A stretch of DNA of 37,139 nucleotides from DATFPQ01 sp035264765 (GCA_035264765.1 DATFPQ010000077.1:1-37139), one strand, 5' to 3'; positions 1-9,291 are shown, numbered from the stretch's first letter. Notes: generated from the sequence alone by a model not told the origin. Program-made: numbers and translations.

Positions 1-3000
1 GTCGACCCCGCGGACCCGTGCCTCGCGGGTGCGACGGCGCCGGACGGCACGCAACCGGCATCGGTGCCCAGCAACTTCCCCGAGGAGGCGTTCTACTACG
101 CCGCTGACGCCGAGATCGACACCTTGCCGGGCGGGAACAAGCTGGTTGGCGTCTTCCACCTCGAGGGCGCCTTCGGTGGCGCCACCGGTGGCCCCGTCAA
201 GGGCGAGCAGATCGTCTTCGGCCGCATGCAGTTCAAGGCGACCGGTGGCCTGGTCTCCGGAGCCAGCTACACGATCACCCACCCCTACGGTGTGAGCACC
301 TACGTGGCGGACTCGTCCGGCTCGCTGCTGCCCACGAAGACGCCCACCCGCGAGGAGGTCGGCTGCGGTGCCACGCCACCGGCCTGCGACTTCAGCGTCG
401 CTCTCGGCAGCAACATCGCGAAGAACTTCCTGCTGCCGGCCGACCCGGCGAGCGCGCCCCCCGGCTTCATCGGCGACGGTGCGACCGAGGTGCCCGTCAC
501 CGGCAGCCCGACGGGCAACAACTTCATGAGCATCGTGGGGCCCAACGTCAACGCCAGCACGAACCTCTTCACGCTCGCGGGCAAGCTGGCCGGCCCGTTG
601 ATGAGCACGCCGCGGGAGCTCAACTTCGGCAACCAGGCCGTGTTCACCACCAGCGCGGCCAAGACGGTGACCCTCACCAACCCCGGGACGCAGCCGGTCA
701 CGATCACCTCGGCACGCCCGGGAGGAACCGACTACACGGTGACGAATGGCACTCGGCCCTGCATCGGCGTCATCCTCCCCTCCGACGGTGAGTGCGATCT
801 GAACGTGACGTACTCGCCGGTCGTGATCGCCGCCGGCACCGACAGCATCACCGTCGCCTCGACGATCGGGACGACCGCGCAGAAGCCGTTCGCGGTGAAG
901 CTCGCCGGCACCGGTATCACCGCGGGCACCGGACCGACGGCCGCACTCAGCAAGACGACGGTCGACTTCGGTGAGCAGCGGGTCGGGACGGTCAGCGATG
1001 TCCAGACGGTGCGGCTCAGCAACGGCGGCACTGCGCCGCTGAACGTGTTCTCCGTCAAGATCACTGGAACGGCGGTCGAGGACTTCACCCTCGCCGGGAA
1101 CACCTGCACCGCAGTGGCGCCCGGTGCGAGCTGCACCATCGAGACTCAGTTCGCCCCGCAGCGGACGCCCGGGGTGCGCACCGCATCGCTGGTCATCGAC
1201 GACGACGCACCCGGCGCCCCACACACCGTGGCGCTGAAGGGTCAGGCATTCGGTGGGCTGGTTCGCGTCTCGCCGACTCTGGACCCCGGCACCGGCTTCC
1301 CCACGTGGTACGAGGACGCCAAGGGTCGCAGGTTGGAGATGTGCGACGACTTCGGTGACGTGAACTGCCTGGCGGACACGACGGCTCCGAACCCGGGTGA
1401 CCCGTCGGTCCCGGACAACTTCGGCGACGAGGCCTTCTTCTGGGCCGGTGACTCGACCGTCGACATCGCGGGCGGCAACAAGGCCGTCCTCACCATGGCC
1501 ACCGAGGGTGCGTTCGGCGGTGCCACGGGTCTCCCGGCCACCGGTGACCAGATCACGTTCGGCCGACTGCAGTTCCGGGTCACGGGCGGGCTGCAGCCCA
1601 ACACCGCCTACAAGATCACCCACCCGTACGGCGTCGACACCGTGACGACGAACGCCTCGGGCGCGATCCCGGCGGCCACCACACCGGGGGCTCGTATCGA
1701 GGTCGGCTGTGGCGTCACCCCGCCGGCCTGCGACTTCGGCAGCATCCTGGGCACCCGCGTCGGCCCGTGGCTGACCATGGCTCCAGGGCAGGACCCCACG
1801 ACGGTCCCGGCGGCCCCGAAGGGCTATATCGCGGACCCGAACGTCGACACCAAGGTCGTCGGCAGTCCTTTCAACACCAACTTCTTCCAGATCGACGGCC
1901 CGGACGTCGGCGGCCAAGGTGTGAGCAGCGTCCGGACCGACCTGTTCACGCTGGCCGGCAAGTCCGCCGGGCCGGTCGTCGCCGAGCCGAGCGACCTGGA
2001 CTTCCTCGACCAGGAGGTCGGGACCGCCAGCGCCGCGCAGACCGTCACCCTCACCAACCTGAGCGCCGGTGCGGTCACCATCTCGGGTGTCTCGTCCGAC
2101 AGTGCGGACTTCGCGCAGACCAGCACCACCTGTGGTACCGCTCTGGCGAAGGACGCGTCATGCACGGTAGACGTCACCTTCACGCCGACCGCCGCCGGCG
2201 TCCGCAAGGGCACGCTGACGGTCGACGACAGTGCATTGACCCCTGCTCTCACGATCCCGGTCATTGGCACCGGGCTTGTCGCAACAACCGCGCCGAACGC
2301 CAGCGTCGACACCAGTGGGCTGGTCTTCGACGGTCAGCGGATCGGCACCACAAGCGCCGCCCAGACCGTGACGCTGCAGAACAGCGGCGACGCGAACCTG
2401 AAGCTCAGCTCGGCCACCGTCACCGGCGACAACGCGGCTGACTTCGTGAAGGGCCCGAGCAACTGCCCGGCGATCATCGTGCCGGGCGCGTCCTGCACCA
2501 CCGACGTGAAGTTCAAGCCGGTCGGGGCCGGTCTGCGGTCCGCCGCCCTGACCTTCACGGACAACTCCGGCAACGTCGCTGGGGCCACCCAGGACGTGCC
2601 GCTGAGTGGCAATGGCACCGAGGCGGTCGCGACGCTGACCCCCGCCAGCGTCACCTTCGACCGGACCCTCGTGAACGGCAACGCGACGCCTGCAGCGGTG
2701 ACCCTCACCAACACCGGCTCGGCCAGCCTGACCGTGAGCGACGTCGCGATCGCCGGCACCAACGGGGCGGACTTCGGGGTCACGTCCAACGACTGCACGG
2801 CGACCGGTGTGTCGCTGGCGCCGGGCGCCAGCTGCACGGTGAAGGTCGGGTTCAGCCCGACGTCCCTCGGGACGAAGACCGCCTCCCTGGTGTTCACCGA
2901 CAACGGCAAGACGACGACGCAGTCCGTGTCGCTGTCCGGCGTGGCCGGTGACCCGCTGCCACCGACGGTGTCCGCCCCGGTGCAGAACTTCACCGAGGCC

Positions 3001-3696
3001 GGCATGCCGTTGCAGGTCAAGGTCACCACGCCCCTGGCCAACAGCACCGTCCCGATCGCGGTGCGGTGGAGCCAGACCAACTCCGAGCCGCTTGACCACT
3101 ACGAGCTGCAGAAGAGCGACGACGGCGGCGCCACCTGGACCGCCGTGGCCCTGGCCGACCCCACCGCCACCAGCGCCAGGGTCGACCTCCGGATCGGTGC
3201 CAACGGCGCGGTCGTCACCCACATGTTCCGGGTCCGCGGGTACGGGACGGCGGGCACGGACCGGATCGGTGCGTGGGCGACGGGTCAGCGGGTGCCGCTC
3301 AAGGCGACCGACAACACCAACAGCGCGGCCGTCAAGTTCTCCGGAAGCTGGACCGCTCAGACCCTCGCCGGCGCCTACGGCGGCACGGTTCAGGTCTCCA
3401 CAGCCACGGGTGCGAATGCCTCCCTGAACAAGGCCTCGTTCACCGTGACGGGCAACGTGGCCCTGATCAGCACGACGGGGCCGAACCGCGGACGCGTCCA
3501 GATCAGCGTCGACGGGGTGAACCGACCCGGGTTCGTCGACCTGTACGCGCCCACCCAGGGCACGGCTCGGGTACCGGTCGCGGTCGACAACCTCCCGGCG
3601 GGAACTCACACCGTCACGGTGACGGTGCTCAGCACCCGTAACGCCAGCTCCACCGGCAACCGGGTCGACATCGACGGCTGGGGCGTCATCGGCTAG
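1..3696 (+). CDS. Large secreted ASH-domain repeat protein (3' part)
   Basis: The reading frame is open from the first base, so the start and any signal peptide lie outside the window; 1231 residues are visible. The architecture is repetitive. A roughly 200-residue unit (about bases 1-600, marked by EGAFGGATG, ITHPYGV and VGCG-TPPACDF) recurs at about 1270-1975. Each unit is followed by beta-sandwich repeats of about 100 residues with the LNFGNQAVFTTSAAKTVTLT type of start, typical of ASH/choice-of-anchor-D domains: two after unit one (about 600-1245) and three after unit two (about 1980-2940). A fibronectin-III-like stretch (about 2950-3300) and a C-terminal beta-rich domain ending in DIDGWGVIG follow. 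No LPXTG motif or C-terminal membrane anchor is present, so it is probably released or held non-covalently. The function is unknown; adhesion or cell-surface scaffolding is an inference from the domain type. Confidence 0.85.
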   Translation, partial: VDPADPCLAGATAPDGTQPASVPSNFPEEAFYYAADAEIDTLPGGNKLVGVFHLEGAFGGATGGPVKGEQIVFGRMQFKATGGLVSGASYTITHPYGVSTYVADSSGSLLPTKTPTREEVGCGATPPACDFSVALGSNIAKNFLLPADPASAPPGFIGDGATEVPVTGSPTGNNFMSIVGPNVNASTNLFTLAGKLAGPLMSTPRELNFGNQAVFTTSAAKTVTLTNPGTQPVTITSARPGGTDYTVTNGTRPCIGVILPSDGECDLNVTYSPVVIAAGTDSITVASTIGTTAQKPFAVKLAGTGITAGTGPTAALSKTTVDFGEQRVGTVSDVQTVRLSNGGTAPLNVFSVKITGTAVEDFTLAGNTCTAVAPGASCTIETQFAPQRTPGVRTASLVIDDDAPGAPHTVALKGQAFGGLVRVSPTLDPGTGFPTWYEDAKGRRLEMCDDFGDVNCLADTTAPNPGDPSVPDNFGDEAFFWAGDSTVDIAGGNKAVLTMATEGAFGGATGLPATGDQITFGRLQFRVTGGLQPNTAYKITHPYGVDTVTTNASGAIPAATTPGARIEVGCGVTPPACDFGSILGTRVGPWLTMAPGQDPTTVPAAPKGYIADPNVDTKVVGSPFNTNFFQIDGPDVGGQGVSSVRTDLFTLAGKSAGPVVAEPSDLDFLDQEVGTASAAQTVTLTNLSAGAVTISGVSSDSADFAQTSTTCGTALAKDASCTVDVTFTPTAAGVRKGTLTVDDSALTPALTIPVIGTGLVATTAPNASVDTSGLVFDGQRIGTTSAAQTVTLQNSGDANLKLSSATVTGDNAADFVKGPSNCPAIIVPGASCTTDVKFKPVGAGLRSAALTFTDNSGNVAGATQDVPLSGNGTEAVATLTPASVTFDRTLVNGNATPAAVTLTNTGSASLTVSDVAIAGTNGADFGVTSNDCTATGVSLAPGASCTVKVGFSPTSLGTKTASLVFTDNGKTTTQSVSLSGVAGDPLPPTVSAPVQNFTEAGMPLQVKVTTPLANSTVPIAVRWSQTNSEPLDHYELQKSDDGGATWTAVALADPTATSARVDLRIGANGAVVTHMFRVRGYGTAGTDRIGAWATGQRVPLKATDNTNSAAVKFSGSWTAQTLAGAYGGTVQVSTATGANASLNKASFTVTGNVALISTTGPNRGRVQISVDGVNRPGFVDLYAPTQGTARVPVAVDNLPAGTHTVTVTVLSTRNASSTGNRVDIDGWGVIG

Positions 3697-3716
3697 CAGC
3701 GGCACGCAACGCGGAC

Positions 3717-3748
3717 GGAGGGGCCCCGCCACCCGGCGGGGCCCCTCC
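3717..3748 (+). terminator. Strong hairpin terminator
   Basis: A perfect 14-bp inverted repeat (GGAGGGGCCCCGCC at 3717-3730 and its complement at 3735-3748) with a 4-nt loop lies 20 bp after the stop of the repeat protein. There is no T-run, as is usual in high-GC actinobacteria. It separates the repeat protein from the stress module. Confidence 0.85.
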
Positions 3749-3802
3749 CTGCGCGTCCACGGTGCCTCCCGATCTGCTGGCGGCGGGCACTACGGTGCTG
3801 GC

Positions 3803-4603
3803 GTGGACGTGCTGAGGAGGAACAACGTGACCCTCGCGGGCCGCGCTGACGGACCGCCGATGATCTTCGCGCACGGCTTCGGCTGCGACCAGACGATGTG
3901 GCGCCACGTCGTGCCCGCGTTCGCCGACAGCCACCGGATCGTCCTGTTCGACCACGTCGGCGCCGGTGGCTCGGACCTCGCCGCCTTCGACCCCGACCGA
4001 TATCGGCGGCTCCAGGGGTACGCGGGGGACGTGATCGAGATCCTGGACACGCTGGCGCTGCTCCCTGCGGTGTTCGTCGGCCACTCGGTCAGCGCCATCA
4101 TCGGCGCCCTGGCCGCGATCGAGCGGCCGGAGCTCTTCGACCGGCTGGTCCTCGTCGTGCCGAGCCCCCGGTACATCGACGACGTCGGCTACCGGGGTGG
4201 CTTCACCCGCGCGGAGATTGACGAGCTGCTCGAGACGATGGACGGGAACTACCTGGGCTGGTCTGCCCACATCGCCCCGGTGATCATGGGCGTGCCGGAC
4301 CGCCCGGAGCTCGCCCAGGAGCTGACCAGCAGCTTCTGCCGCACGGACCCCGCCATCGCCCGGCACTTCGCCCGGACCACCTTTCTGTCCGACAATCGTG
4401 GGGACCTCGACAAGGTCCGTACACCGTCGCTGGTGCTCCAGTGCCGGAAGGACGTCATTGCTCCGATGGACGTGGGGGAGTTCGTGCACGCCCACCTGAG
4501 CGGCAGCGAGCTGGTTGTTCTCGACGCCACCGGGCACTGCCCCAACCTCAGTGCCCCCGACCAGGTCGTGGCCGCCATGCGGCGCTACCTGTCCGGGCGG
4601 TAG
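3803..4603 (+). CDS. rsbQ: RsbQ-like alpha/beta hydrolase
   Basis: A 266-residue alpha/beta hydrolase of the RsbQ family, the class that in Bacillus works with the phosphatase RsbP in energy-stress activation of sigma-B. Family blocks are clear: FAHGFGCDQTMWR near residues 22-34, the nucleophile elbow GHSVS (Ser95), the acid Asp217 in CRKDVIAP and His245 in GHCPNLS. Length matches the family. The start is ambiguous. GTG 3803 keeps the LRRNNV segment that aligns with Bacillus RsbQ. GTG 3827 has a perfect AGGAGG (3815-3820) six bases upstream but would remove that segment. I prefer 3803 on homology. The next gene begins 5 bp after the stop and encodes an RsbP-like phosphatase, which supports the assignment. 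The small-molecule ligand is not deducible. Confidence 0.9.
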   Translation: MDVLRRNNVTLAGRADGPPMIFAHGFGCDQTMWRHVVPAFADSHRIVLFDHVGAGGSDLAAFDPDRYRRLQGYAGDVIEILDTLALLPAVFVGHSVSAIIGALAAIERPELFDRLVLVVPSPRYIDDVGYRGGFTRAEIDELLETMDGNYLGWSAHIAPVIMGVPDRPELAQELTSSFCRTDPAIARHFARTTFLSDNRGDLDKVRTPSLVLQCRKDVIAPMDVGEFVHAHLSGSELVVLDATGHCPNLSAPDQVVAAMRRYLSGR

Positions 4604-4608
4604 CCACG

Positions 4609-6513
4609 ATGTCGACTGACAAGTGGGACGACGCGCCGTGTGGTCTGCTGACCCTCGCGGCGGACGGCATCGTCCTGGACGCCAACCGCACGATTCTCCA
4701 ATGGGTCGCTCGACGGCGCGAGGACGTCCTCGGGTTGCTGCACCTGCCGGACCTGCTCTCGGTCGGCGGCCGCATCTACTGGGAGACGCACCTGTCGCTG
4801 TTGCTGCGTGTTGATGGTCGGTTCGACGAGGTGTCGCTCGAGCTGGACACGCCGTACGGGCGCCTGCCCGTGGTCGTGACGGCGGCAGCGTCCGAGTCGG
4901 GGGAGTCCGTCGAGGTCGCGGTATTCAGCGCCTGGGAGCGCTCGCGCTACGAGCGCGAGCTGCAGGCCGCTCGTCGGGTGGCGGAACGGTCCGCGACGCA
5001 GACCAGGGCGTTGCAGCACGCGACCGCTGCCCTGTCCGGAGCCGTGGGGGTGGAGGCGGTCGCAACGGCCCTGCTCGACGCCGCCGTGGGACCGCTGGGC
5101 GCCGCTGCGGTCACCATCTGGCTCGCCGAGCCCGGCGAAGGCCTGGTGGCCAGCGGCTCGCGCGGCGAGCCGGTGGACGGCGTCCCCGTGCCACCCGGCC
5201 GGGACGTCGTCGCGCTGCGCGCTGCGGTCGAGCACGAGGGCCGGGTCCTCGTGCCCCTGCACGGCCACGTCGCGCTGCAGGGGGCGCTGTCGCTCGCCCC
5301 GCGCGACGACCCGGCCGCCGACCCACTCGACCTCGAGATCCTCACGGCGGTGGGACAGCAGGCCGGCCTCGCGCTGGACCGCGCCCAGCTCTACGAGCAG
5401 AGCGCCAGCGTGGCCCACGAGCTCCAGCAGTCACTGCTGGACGTCGAGCCACCGGACGACCCCCGCTTCGCCGTCGCGACCGCCTATCGTCCCGGCGTCG
5501 AGATGCTGGAGGTCGGCGGGGACTGGTTCGACATGTTCCTCGCGGGTGAGGGCGTGCTGGCCCTCAGCGTGGGCGACGTGGTCGGCCGCGGCCTCGGTGC
5601 CGCAAGCGCCATGGGGCAGCTGCGCAGCGCGGTGCGGGCCGTCGCGGAGCCGGAGCTGGGCCCCACCCGGCTGCTGTCGCGGCTGGACCGGTTCGTCGAA
5701 CAGGTGGAGGCGGCGAGTATGGCGACGCTCGCCTACGCCGAGCTGGAGCTGGCCACCGGTGAGGTTCGGTACGCCTGCGCCGGGCACCCGCCGCCGCTGC
5801 TGCTACCGGCTCACGGCGAGCCCCGACTGCTCTGGGACGGACGGTCCACTCCGCTCGGCGCCTTCTCCGTGCCGTCGCAGCGTCCCGAGGGGCGGGTGCG
5901 CCTGCACGAGGGAGACCGGCTGCTGCTCTACACCGACGGCCTGGTCGAGCGACGGGACCGCGGCATCGACGACGGCCTCACCGTGCTGCGCGACGCCGCG
6001 GCGGGCTGCCATGACTTGTCTCTCGACAAGGCCGTCGAGCGCCTGACCCGGACGATGCTCGAGGGCGAGCTGGGCCGCGACGACGTGTGCGTCCTGTTGG
6101 TGTCGTGGCGGGGCACGCCGTTCGAGCGCTACCTGCCCGCCGACCTGCGCACGTTGTCGTCGGTGCGCCGGGCGCTCGGCGGCTGGCTGGCCAACCGTGG
6201 GTCGGACGACGAGACCCGCCGCGACGTCGTCCTGGCCGCCTCCGAGGCGATGGCAAACGCCGCCGAGCACGGGGCCGGTGGTCGCCCGGACGAACAGGTC
6301 TACGTCCGTGCGGGGGTCGCACGTCGTGACGACGGGTCCCGCGAGGTCGTGGTGACGGTACGTGACCGGGGCCGCTGGCGCGCGGCGCGCCCGTCGATCG
6401 AGCGCGGGCGCGGCCTGCGGATCATCGAGGCTCTGGTGGACGACGTGCTGGTCAAGGACGACGAGGGGACCACGATCGTCCTGCGGCGCGCCCTGCGCCG
6501 GGAGATGACGTGA
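4609..6513 (+). CDS. RsbP-like PAS-GAF-PP2C phosphatase with C-terminal ATPase domain
   Basis: This 634-residue protein combines, in order: a PAS-like sensor (about 1-120), a helical linker, a GAF domain (about 150-300), a SpoIIE-type PP2C phosphatase (about 300-505) and a HATPase_c anti-sigma kinase-like domain (about 510-630). Metal-binding acidic motifs GGDWFDMF and VGDVVGRG mark the phosphatase, and ASEAMANAAEHG is the ATPase N-box. The ATG at 4609 was chosen because it follows the hydrolase stop by 5 bp and begins directly before the PAS domain. The gene overlaps the following STAS gene by 4 bp (GTGA). RsbP of Bacillus is only PAS-PP2C, so the extra GAF and kinase-like domains would let one protein both dephosphorylate and phosphorylate a STAS antagonist. 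The ligand of the sensor is unknown. Confidence 0.9.
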   Translation: MSTDKWDDAPCGLLTLAADGIVLDANRTILQWVARRREDVLGLLHLPDLLSVGGRIYWETHLSLLLRVDGRFDEVSLELDTPYGRLPVVVTAAASESGESVEVAVFSAWERSRYERELQAARRVAERSATQTRALQHATAALSGAVGVEAVATALLDAAVGPLGAAAVTIWLAEPGEGLVASGSRGEPVDGVPVPPGRDVVALRAAVEHEGRVLVPLHGHVALQGALSLAPRDDPAADPLDLEILTAVGQQAGLALDRAQLYEQSASVAHELQQSLLDVEPPDDPRFAVATAYRPGVEMLEVGGDWFDMFLAGEGVLALSVGDVVGRGLGAASAMGQLRSAVRAVAEPELGPTRLLSRLDRFVEQVEAASMATLAYAELELATGEVRYACAGHPPPLLLPAHGEPRLLWDGRSTPLGAFSVPSQRPEGRVRLHEGDRLLLYTDGLVERRDRGIDDGLTVLRDAAAGCHDLSLDKAVERLTRTMLEGELGRDDVCVLLVSWRGTPFERYLPADLRTLSSVRRALGGWLANRGSDDETRRDVVLAASEAMANAAEHGAGGRPDEQVYVRAGVARRDDGSREVVVTVRDRGRWRAARPSIERGRGLRIIEALVDDVLVKDDEGTTIVLRRALRREMT

Positions 6514-6857
6514 CCCTTCAGCCGCTTCCCGACCGCCAGGACGGCGTCCGGCTGCTGTGCGCCAGCGGCGAGCTCGACGTCGTCGTGGCGCCCTCGCTCC
6601 TGCCGGACGTCCCCACGTTGGTCCAGTCCGCGAGCGGCGTGGTGCTGGACCTTTCGGACGTGACCTTCTTCGACAGCTCCGGCGTCCGCCTGGTCGACCG
6701 GCTGGCCCGGGAGTGCGGGCGCACGCAGGCGCCGTTCCGCGTCGTCGCCCCGCCGGGGTCGGCCAGCCGGAGGGTGCTGGAGCTCGTCGGCCTGGCCGGC
6801 GAACTGGCGCTGGACGACCTGGACGCCGCGATCAGGTCGGTGCAGCCCCCGGCCTGA
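6510..6857 (+). CDS. STAS-domain anti-sigma factor antagonist
   Basis: A 115-residue single-domain STAS protein of the SpoIIAA/RsbV family. The motif DVTFFDSSGVRLVDRL carries adjacent Ser56 and Ser57; Ser57 corresponds to the phosphorylated serine of SpoIIAA. The GTG start overlaps the stop of the phosphatase/kinase gene by 4 bp, implying translational coupling. In this family the unphosphorylated form binds an anti-sigma kinase and frees a sigma factor. The natural reading is that it is the substrate of the upstream protein. No sigma factor of the SigB/F type lies in the window, so the final target must be elsewhere. Confidence 0.9.
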   Translation: MTLQPLPDRQDGVRLLCASGELDVVVAPSLLPDVPTLVQSASGVVLDLSDVTFFDSSGVRLVDRLARECGRTQAPFRVVAPPGSASRRVLELVGLAGELALDDLDAAIRSVQPPA

Positions 6858-6876
6858 CCACGGCGTCCTGACGCGG

Positions 6877-7722
6877 TCAGTCCCCGGCGGCGCCCATGAC
6901 CAGACCCTCGATCGTGTGCTTCTGGGTGATCGGCACCAGCTCGTCGACGACCGGGCACTTCAGGTGAGCCCGCACCTGCGGCGGCAGCGCCTCCCAGTAG
7001 CCGCGGGTGACCGCCATGTCGTGGTGCTCGGCGTTGCCGGCACCTGGCGCGTCGACGCCGAGGACCAGCACGGGACGCGACAGCTGGGAGTGGTTCGTCG
7101 TGCCGCGGTGGATGGTGAGCGCGGACCGGGCGGAGATGTCCCCACGCTGGGGGAGCTTGCGTTGCGCGCGCTCGCGGTAGCGGGGGTACCAGGACTTGGG
7201 CGGGAACATCCCGTGGTCGAACGACGGGTCGTCGTCCCACTGGGTGCCGGGAGCGATCTCGAAGGGTCCCATGTCCGAAGTCGTGTCGACGAGCGTCAGG
7301 TTGAACGCGAGCGACGTGAGCCGGTGCTCGTCGCGGGTGGCCGGCGGGATCGGGAAGTCGCGGTGCCAGGGCTGGTCGACTGCGCCCGGCTTGGGGACGT
7401 CGAACCCGAGCTCGACCATCTCGTAGTCGTCGCCCAGCACGGCCTCGCAGACAGCGCTGACCCACGGGTGTGTCACCAGGTCGACGAAGCCGCCCACCTG
7501 CTCGGGGTGGACCTCGACGTACCAGCGCTGCGGCCCTCGTCCGACGGCTCCACCCGGACGGGGCAGGGCCTCCTGGAACGCGGCCTCGACGTCCTCGGCG
7601 ACCTGGTCCACCCACTCGACCGGAAAAGCACCCTTGCAGGCAACGATCCCGTCGCCGTAGAGGGCCTCTACCACCGGCGCGGTGTCGACCCTCTGGCCCG
7701 AGCTGCCGACCTGCTGCACCAC
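6877..7722 (-). CDS. Phytanoyl-CoA dioxygenase (PhyH) family protein
   Basis: A 281-residue non-haem Fe(II)/2-oxoglutarate oxygenase of the PhyH family. The HxD metal motif is in PWHRDFPIPP, the distal His is in TIHRGTTNHS and the 2-oxoglutarate-binding Arg is likely in SRPVLVLG. The GTG start at 7722 (followed by a second GTG) is set by an AAGGAGG at 7727-7733 with 4-nt spacing. The gene converges on the STAS gene with only 19 bp between the stops. The substrate cannot be inferred; members hydroxylate very different small molecules. Confidence 0.85.
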   Translation of the reverse strand: MVQQVGSSGQRVDTAPVVEALYGDGIVACKGAFPVEWVDQVAEDVEAAFQEALPRPGGAVGRGPQRWYVEVHPEQVGGFVDLVTHPWVSAVCEAVLGDDYEMVELGFDVPKPGAVDQPWHRDFPIPPATRDEHRLTSLAFNLTLVDTTSDMGPFEIAPGTQWDDDPSFDHGMFPPKSWYPRYRERAQRKLPQRGDISARSALTIHRGTTNHSQLSRPVLVLGVDAPGAGNAEHHDMAVTRGYWEALPPQVRAHLKCPVVDELVPITQKHTIEGLVMGAAGD

Positions 7723-7825
7723 TGTGCCTCCTTCGTACCGCCAAACGCCCCCGGCGTAAGTCTGGCGGCCGGTGCGGAGCGCCGCAAAACGCGACGCGAC
7801 CGGACGACTGGCTGGGTGCGGCAGC

Positions 7826-8560
7826 TCAGCGCAGCAGCGCCACGCACGAGACCGCGGTCAGCCCGAGAGTCCAGGCCTCGAAGTGCCGCTGCTGGAGCCG
7901 GCGCGCGACCTGCCGGCCGGTCAGCCCGCCGAGGACGACGAGAGGGGCGAGGGCCAGGTCGAGCAGCAGCAGCGGCCCCGAGACCAGGCCCAGTGCCCCG
8001 GTGAACGGCAGCTTCGCCAGGTTCACCACGAGGAAGAACCACGCCGAGGTGCCGAGGAACGCCAGCTTGGGGGCGCGCATGAGCAGCAGGTACTGCGCCA
8101 TGACCGGCCCGGCGGCGTTGGCCACCATCGTGCAGAACCCGGCCACGCCGCCGACGCCCGCGGGGAGGACGGGGGAGTGCGGCCGGGGCTCGGTGCCGGT
8201 CCGCCGGCGGACCACTTGAAGCACGAGCAGCACCAGGAGCAGCAGGGCGATGGTCCGGCGCATCGTGGAGTCGCCCACCGCCGCGACGAAGACGGCGCCC
8301 AGCGGTAGGCCCAGCGCGACCCAGGGCAGCAGCCGGCGCAGCAGCGGCCAGTTGGCGTGCTGACGGTACGTCGACACGGCCAGGACGTCCCCCACGAGCA
8401 GCAGCGGGAGCAGCGTGCCGGTGGACTCACGCGCGGGCAGCACCGCAGCGAACAGGGCGACCGACATCGACGCGGCCGTGCCGACCGACGTCTTGGCCAC
8501 GCCGACCAGAAACGCGGCGAACACCAGTGCGACCCAGCCCAGCGTGCTGACCTCCGGCAC
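7826..8560 (-). CDS. TauE/SafE family membrane permease
   Basis: A 244-residue membrane protein with about eight hydrophobic segments and the TauE/SafE layout: VALVFAAFLVGVAKTSVG near the N-terminus and the matching half-repeat GVGGVAGFCTMVANAAGP in the second half. These proteins export or take up sulfite, sulfonates or other organic anions across the cytoplasmic membrane. GTG 8560 is preferred because GGGAGAGG lies just upstream. The frame remains open to 8635, but the extra residues (a Pro/Arg-rich stretch) precede the first membrane helix and look untranslated. No sulfonate-degradation genes are adjacent, so the substrate stays open. Confidence 0.87.
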   Translation of the reverse strand: MPEVSTLGWVALVFAAFLVGVAKTSVGTAASMSVALFAAVLPARESTGTLLPLLLVGDVLAVSTYRQHANWPLLRRLLPWVALGLPLGAVFVAAVGDSTMRRTIALLLLVLLVLQVVRRRTGTEPRPHSPVLPAGVGGVAGFCTMVANAAGPVMAQYLLLMRAPKLAFLGTSAWFFLVVNLAKLPFTGALGLVSGPLLLLDLALAPLVVLGGLTGRQVARRLQQRHFEAWTLGLTAVSCVALLR

Positions 8561-8644
8561 GCGCCTCTCCCTGCTCGGCCTCCACGGTGCCGTCAGCGTA
8601 GGGCAGGACCGGCCGATCACCGAGGCCGGTCTCACGCGCCCCCA

Positions 8645-8697
8645 AGCGTGGCAGCCCCCAGCGTGGCAGCCCCCAAGCGGAGGAGGGGGCTGCCACG
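8645..8697 (-). terminator. Hairpin terminator with a duplicated left arm
   Basis: CGTGGCAGCCCCC (8662-8674) pairs perfectly with 8685-8697 around a 10-nt loop. It lies 30 bp after the stop of the leftward GlcG/HbpS-like gene. The left arm is present twice: AGCGTGGCAGCCCCCA at 8645-8660 and again at 8660-8675. Either copy could therefore form the stem. Confidence 0.75.
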
Positions 8698-8727
8698 GTG
8701 GGGCGCCTGCTCAGCCGGCGGGTCGGC

Positions 8728-9291
8728 TCAGATGCCCCGAAGCGCCGCCCGTGCGACCTCGTCGTCCTGCTCGGGAGTGCCGCCGCCCACGGCGACCGCC
8801 CCGATGACGGTGCCCCTCTCGACGATCGGGCGGCCGCCGCCGAGCAGACTGAATCCGGCCGTCGTGAACGAGGCGATGCGGGCCGGGTCGGTGGTCCGGG
8901 CCGCCAGGTCGGCCGTCGCCGCCCGGAACGCCACCGAGGTGCGCGCCTTGATCGGCACCAGGGTGACCGAGGCCGGACCGTTACCGTCCATCCGCCGGGA
9001 CGCCTTCTCGTTGCCGCACTCGTCCACCACCAGCACGAACATCGGTGGGATCCCGGGATGGGTCTGCACGTACCGGATCGCCGTGCCGATGATCCGGTTC
9101 GCCTGGTCGAGGCTCACCGTCCGGGTCTGGAGCGACCCCGACTGCCCATTGGCCGCGGCCGCCGGCCCGGCACTGAGCAGAGAGCTCGCGGCCACGCCCC
9201 CCACCACGGCGGCGCCGCCGTACCCCAGCGCCCGTCGCCTGCTGACCCCGTCCTGCTCGGTGGCCGTCTCCTGGTGGCCGTCTGGTTCCAT
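8728..9291 (-). CDS. Tat-exported GlcG/HbpS-like (haem-degrading family) protein
   Basis: A 187-residue protein. It begins with a twin-arginine signal (SRRRALGYGG, then a hydrophobic stretch ending AGPAAAA), so it is probably exported folded with a cofactor. The rest is one GlcG/HbpS domain (PF03928-like), ending in the typical GTVIGAVAVGGGTPEQDDEVA block. Some members bind haem or cobalamin extracellularly. ATG 9291 is chosen over longer options because AGGAGGAGG lies just upstream. It is divergent from the FAD monooxygenase with 130 bp between starts. Cofactor binding is family knowledge and is not shown by the sequence. Confidence 0.85.
   Translation of the reverse strand: MEPDGHQETATEQDGVSRRRALGYGGAAVVGGVAASSLLSAGPAAAANGQSGSLQTRTVSLDQANRIIGTAIRYVQTHPGIPPMFVLVVDECGNEKASRRMDGNGPASVTLVPIKARTSVAFRAATADLAARTTDPARIASFTTAGFSLLGGGRPIVERGTVIGAVAVGGGTPEQDDEVARAALRGI

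Noticed and set aside
2158..3732. A 524-codon leftward open frame
   Set aside because: It is antisense to the ASH-domain protein and runs through its terminator; the composition is typical of shadow frames.
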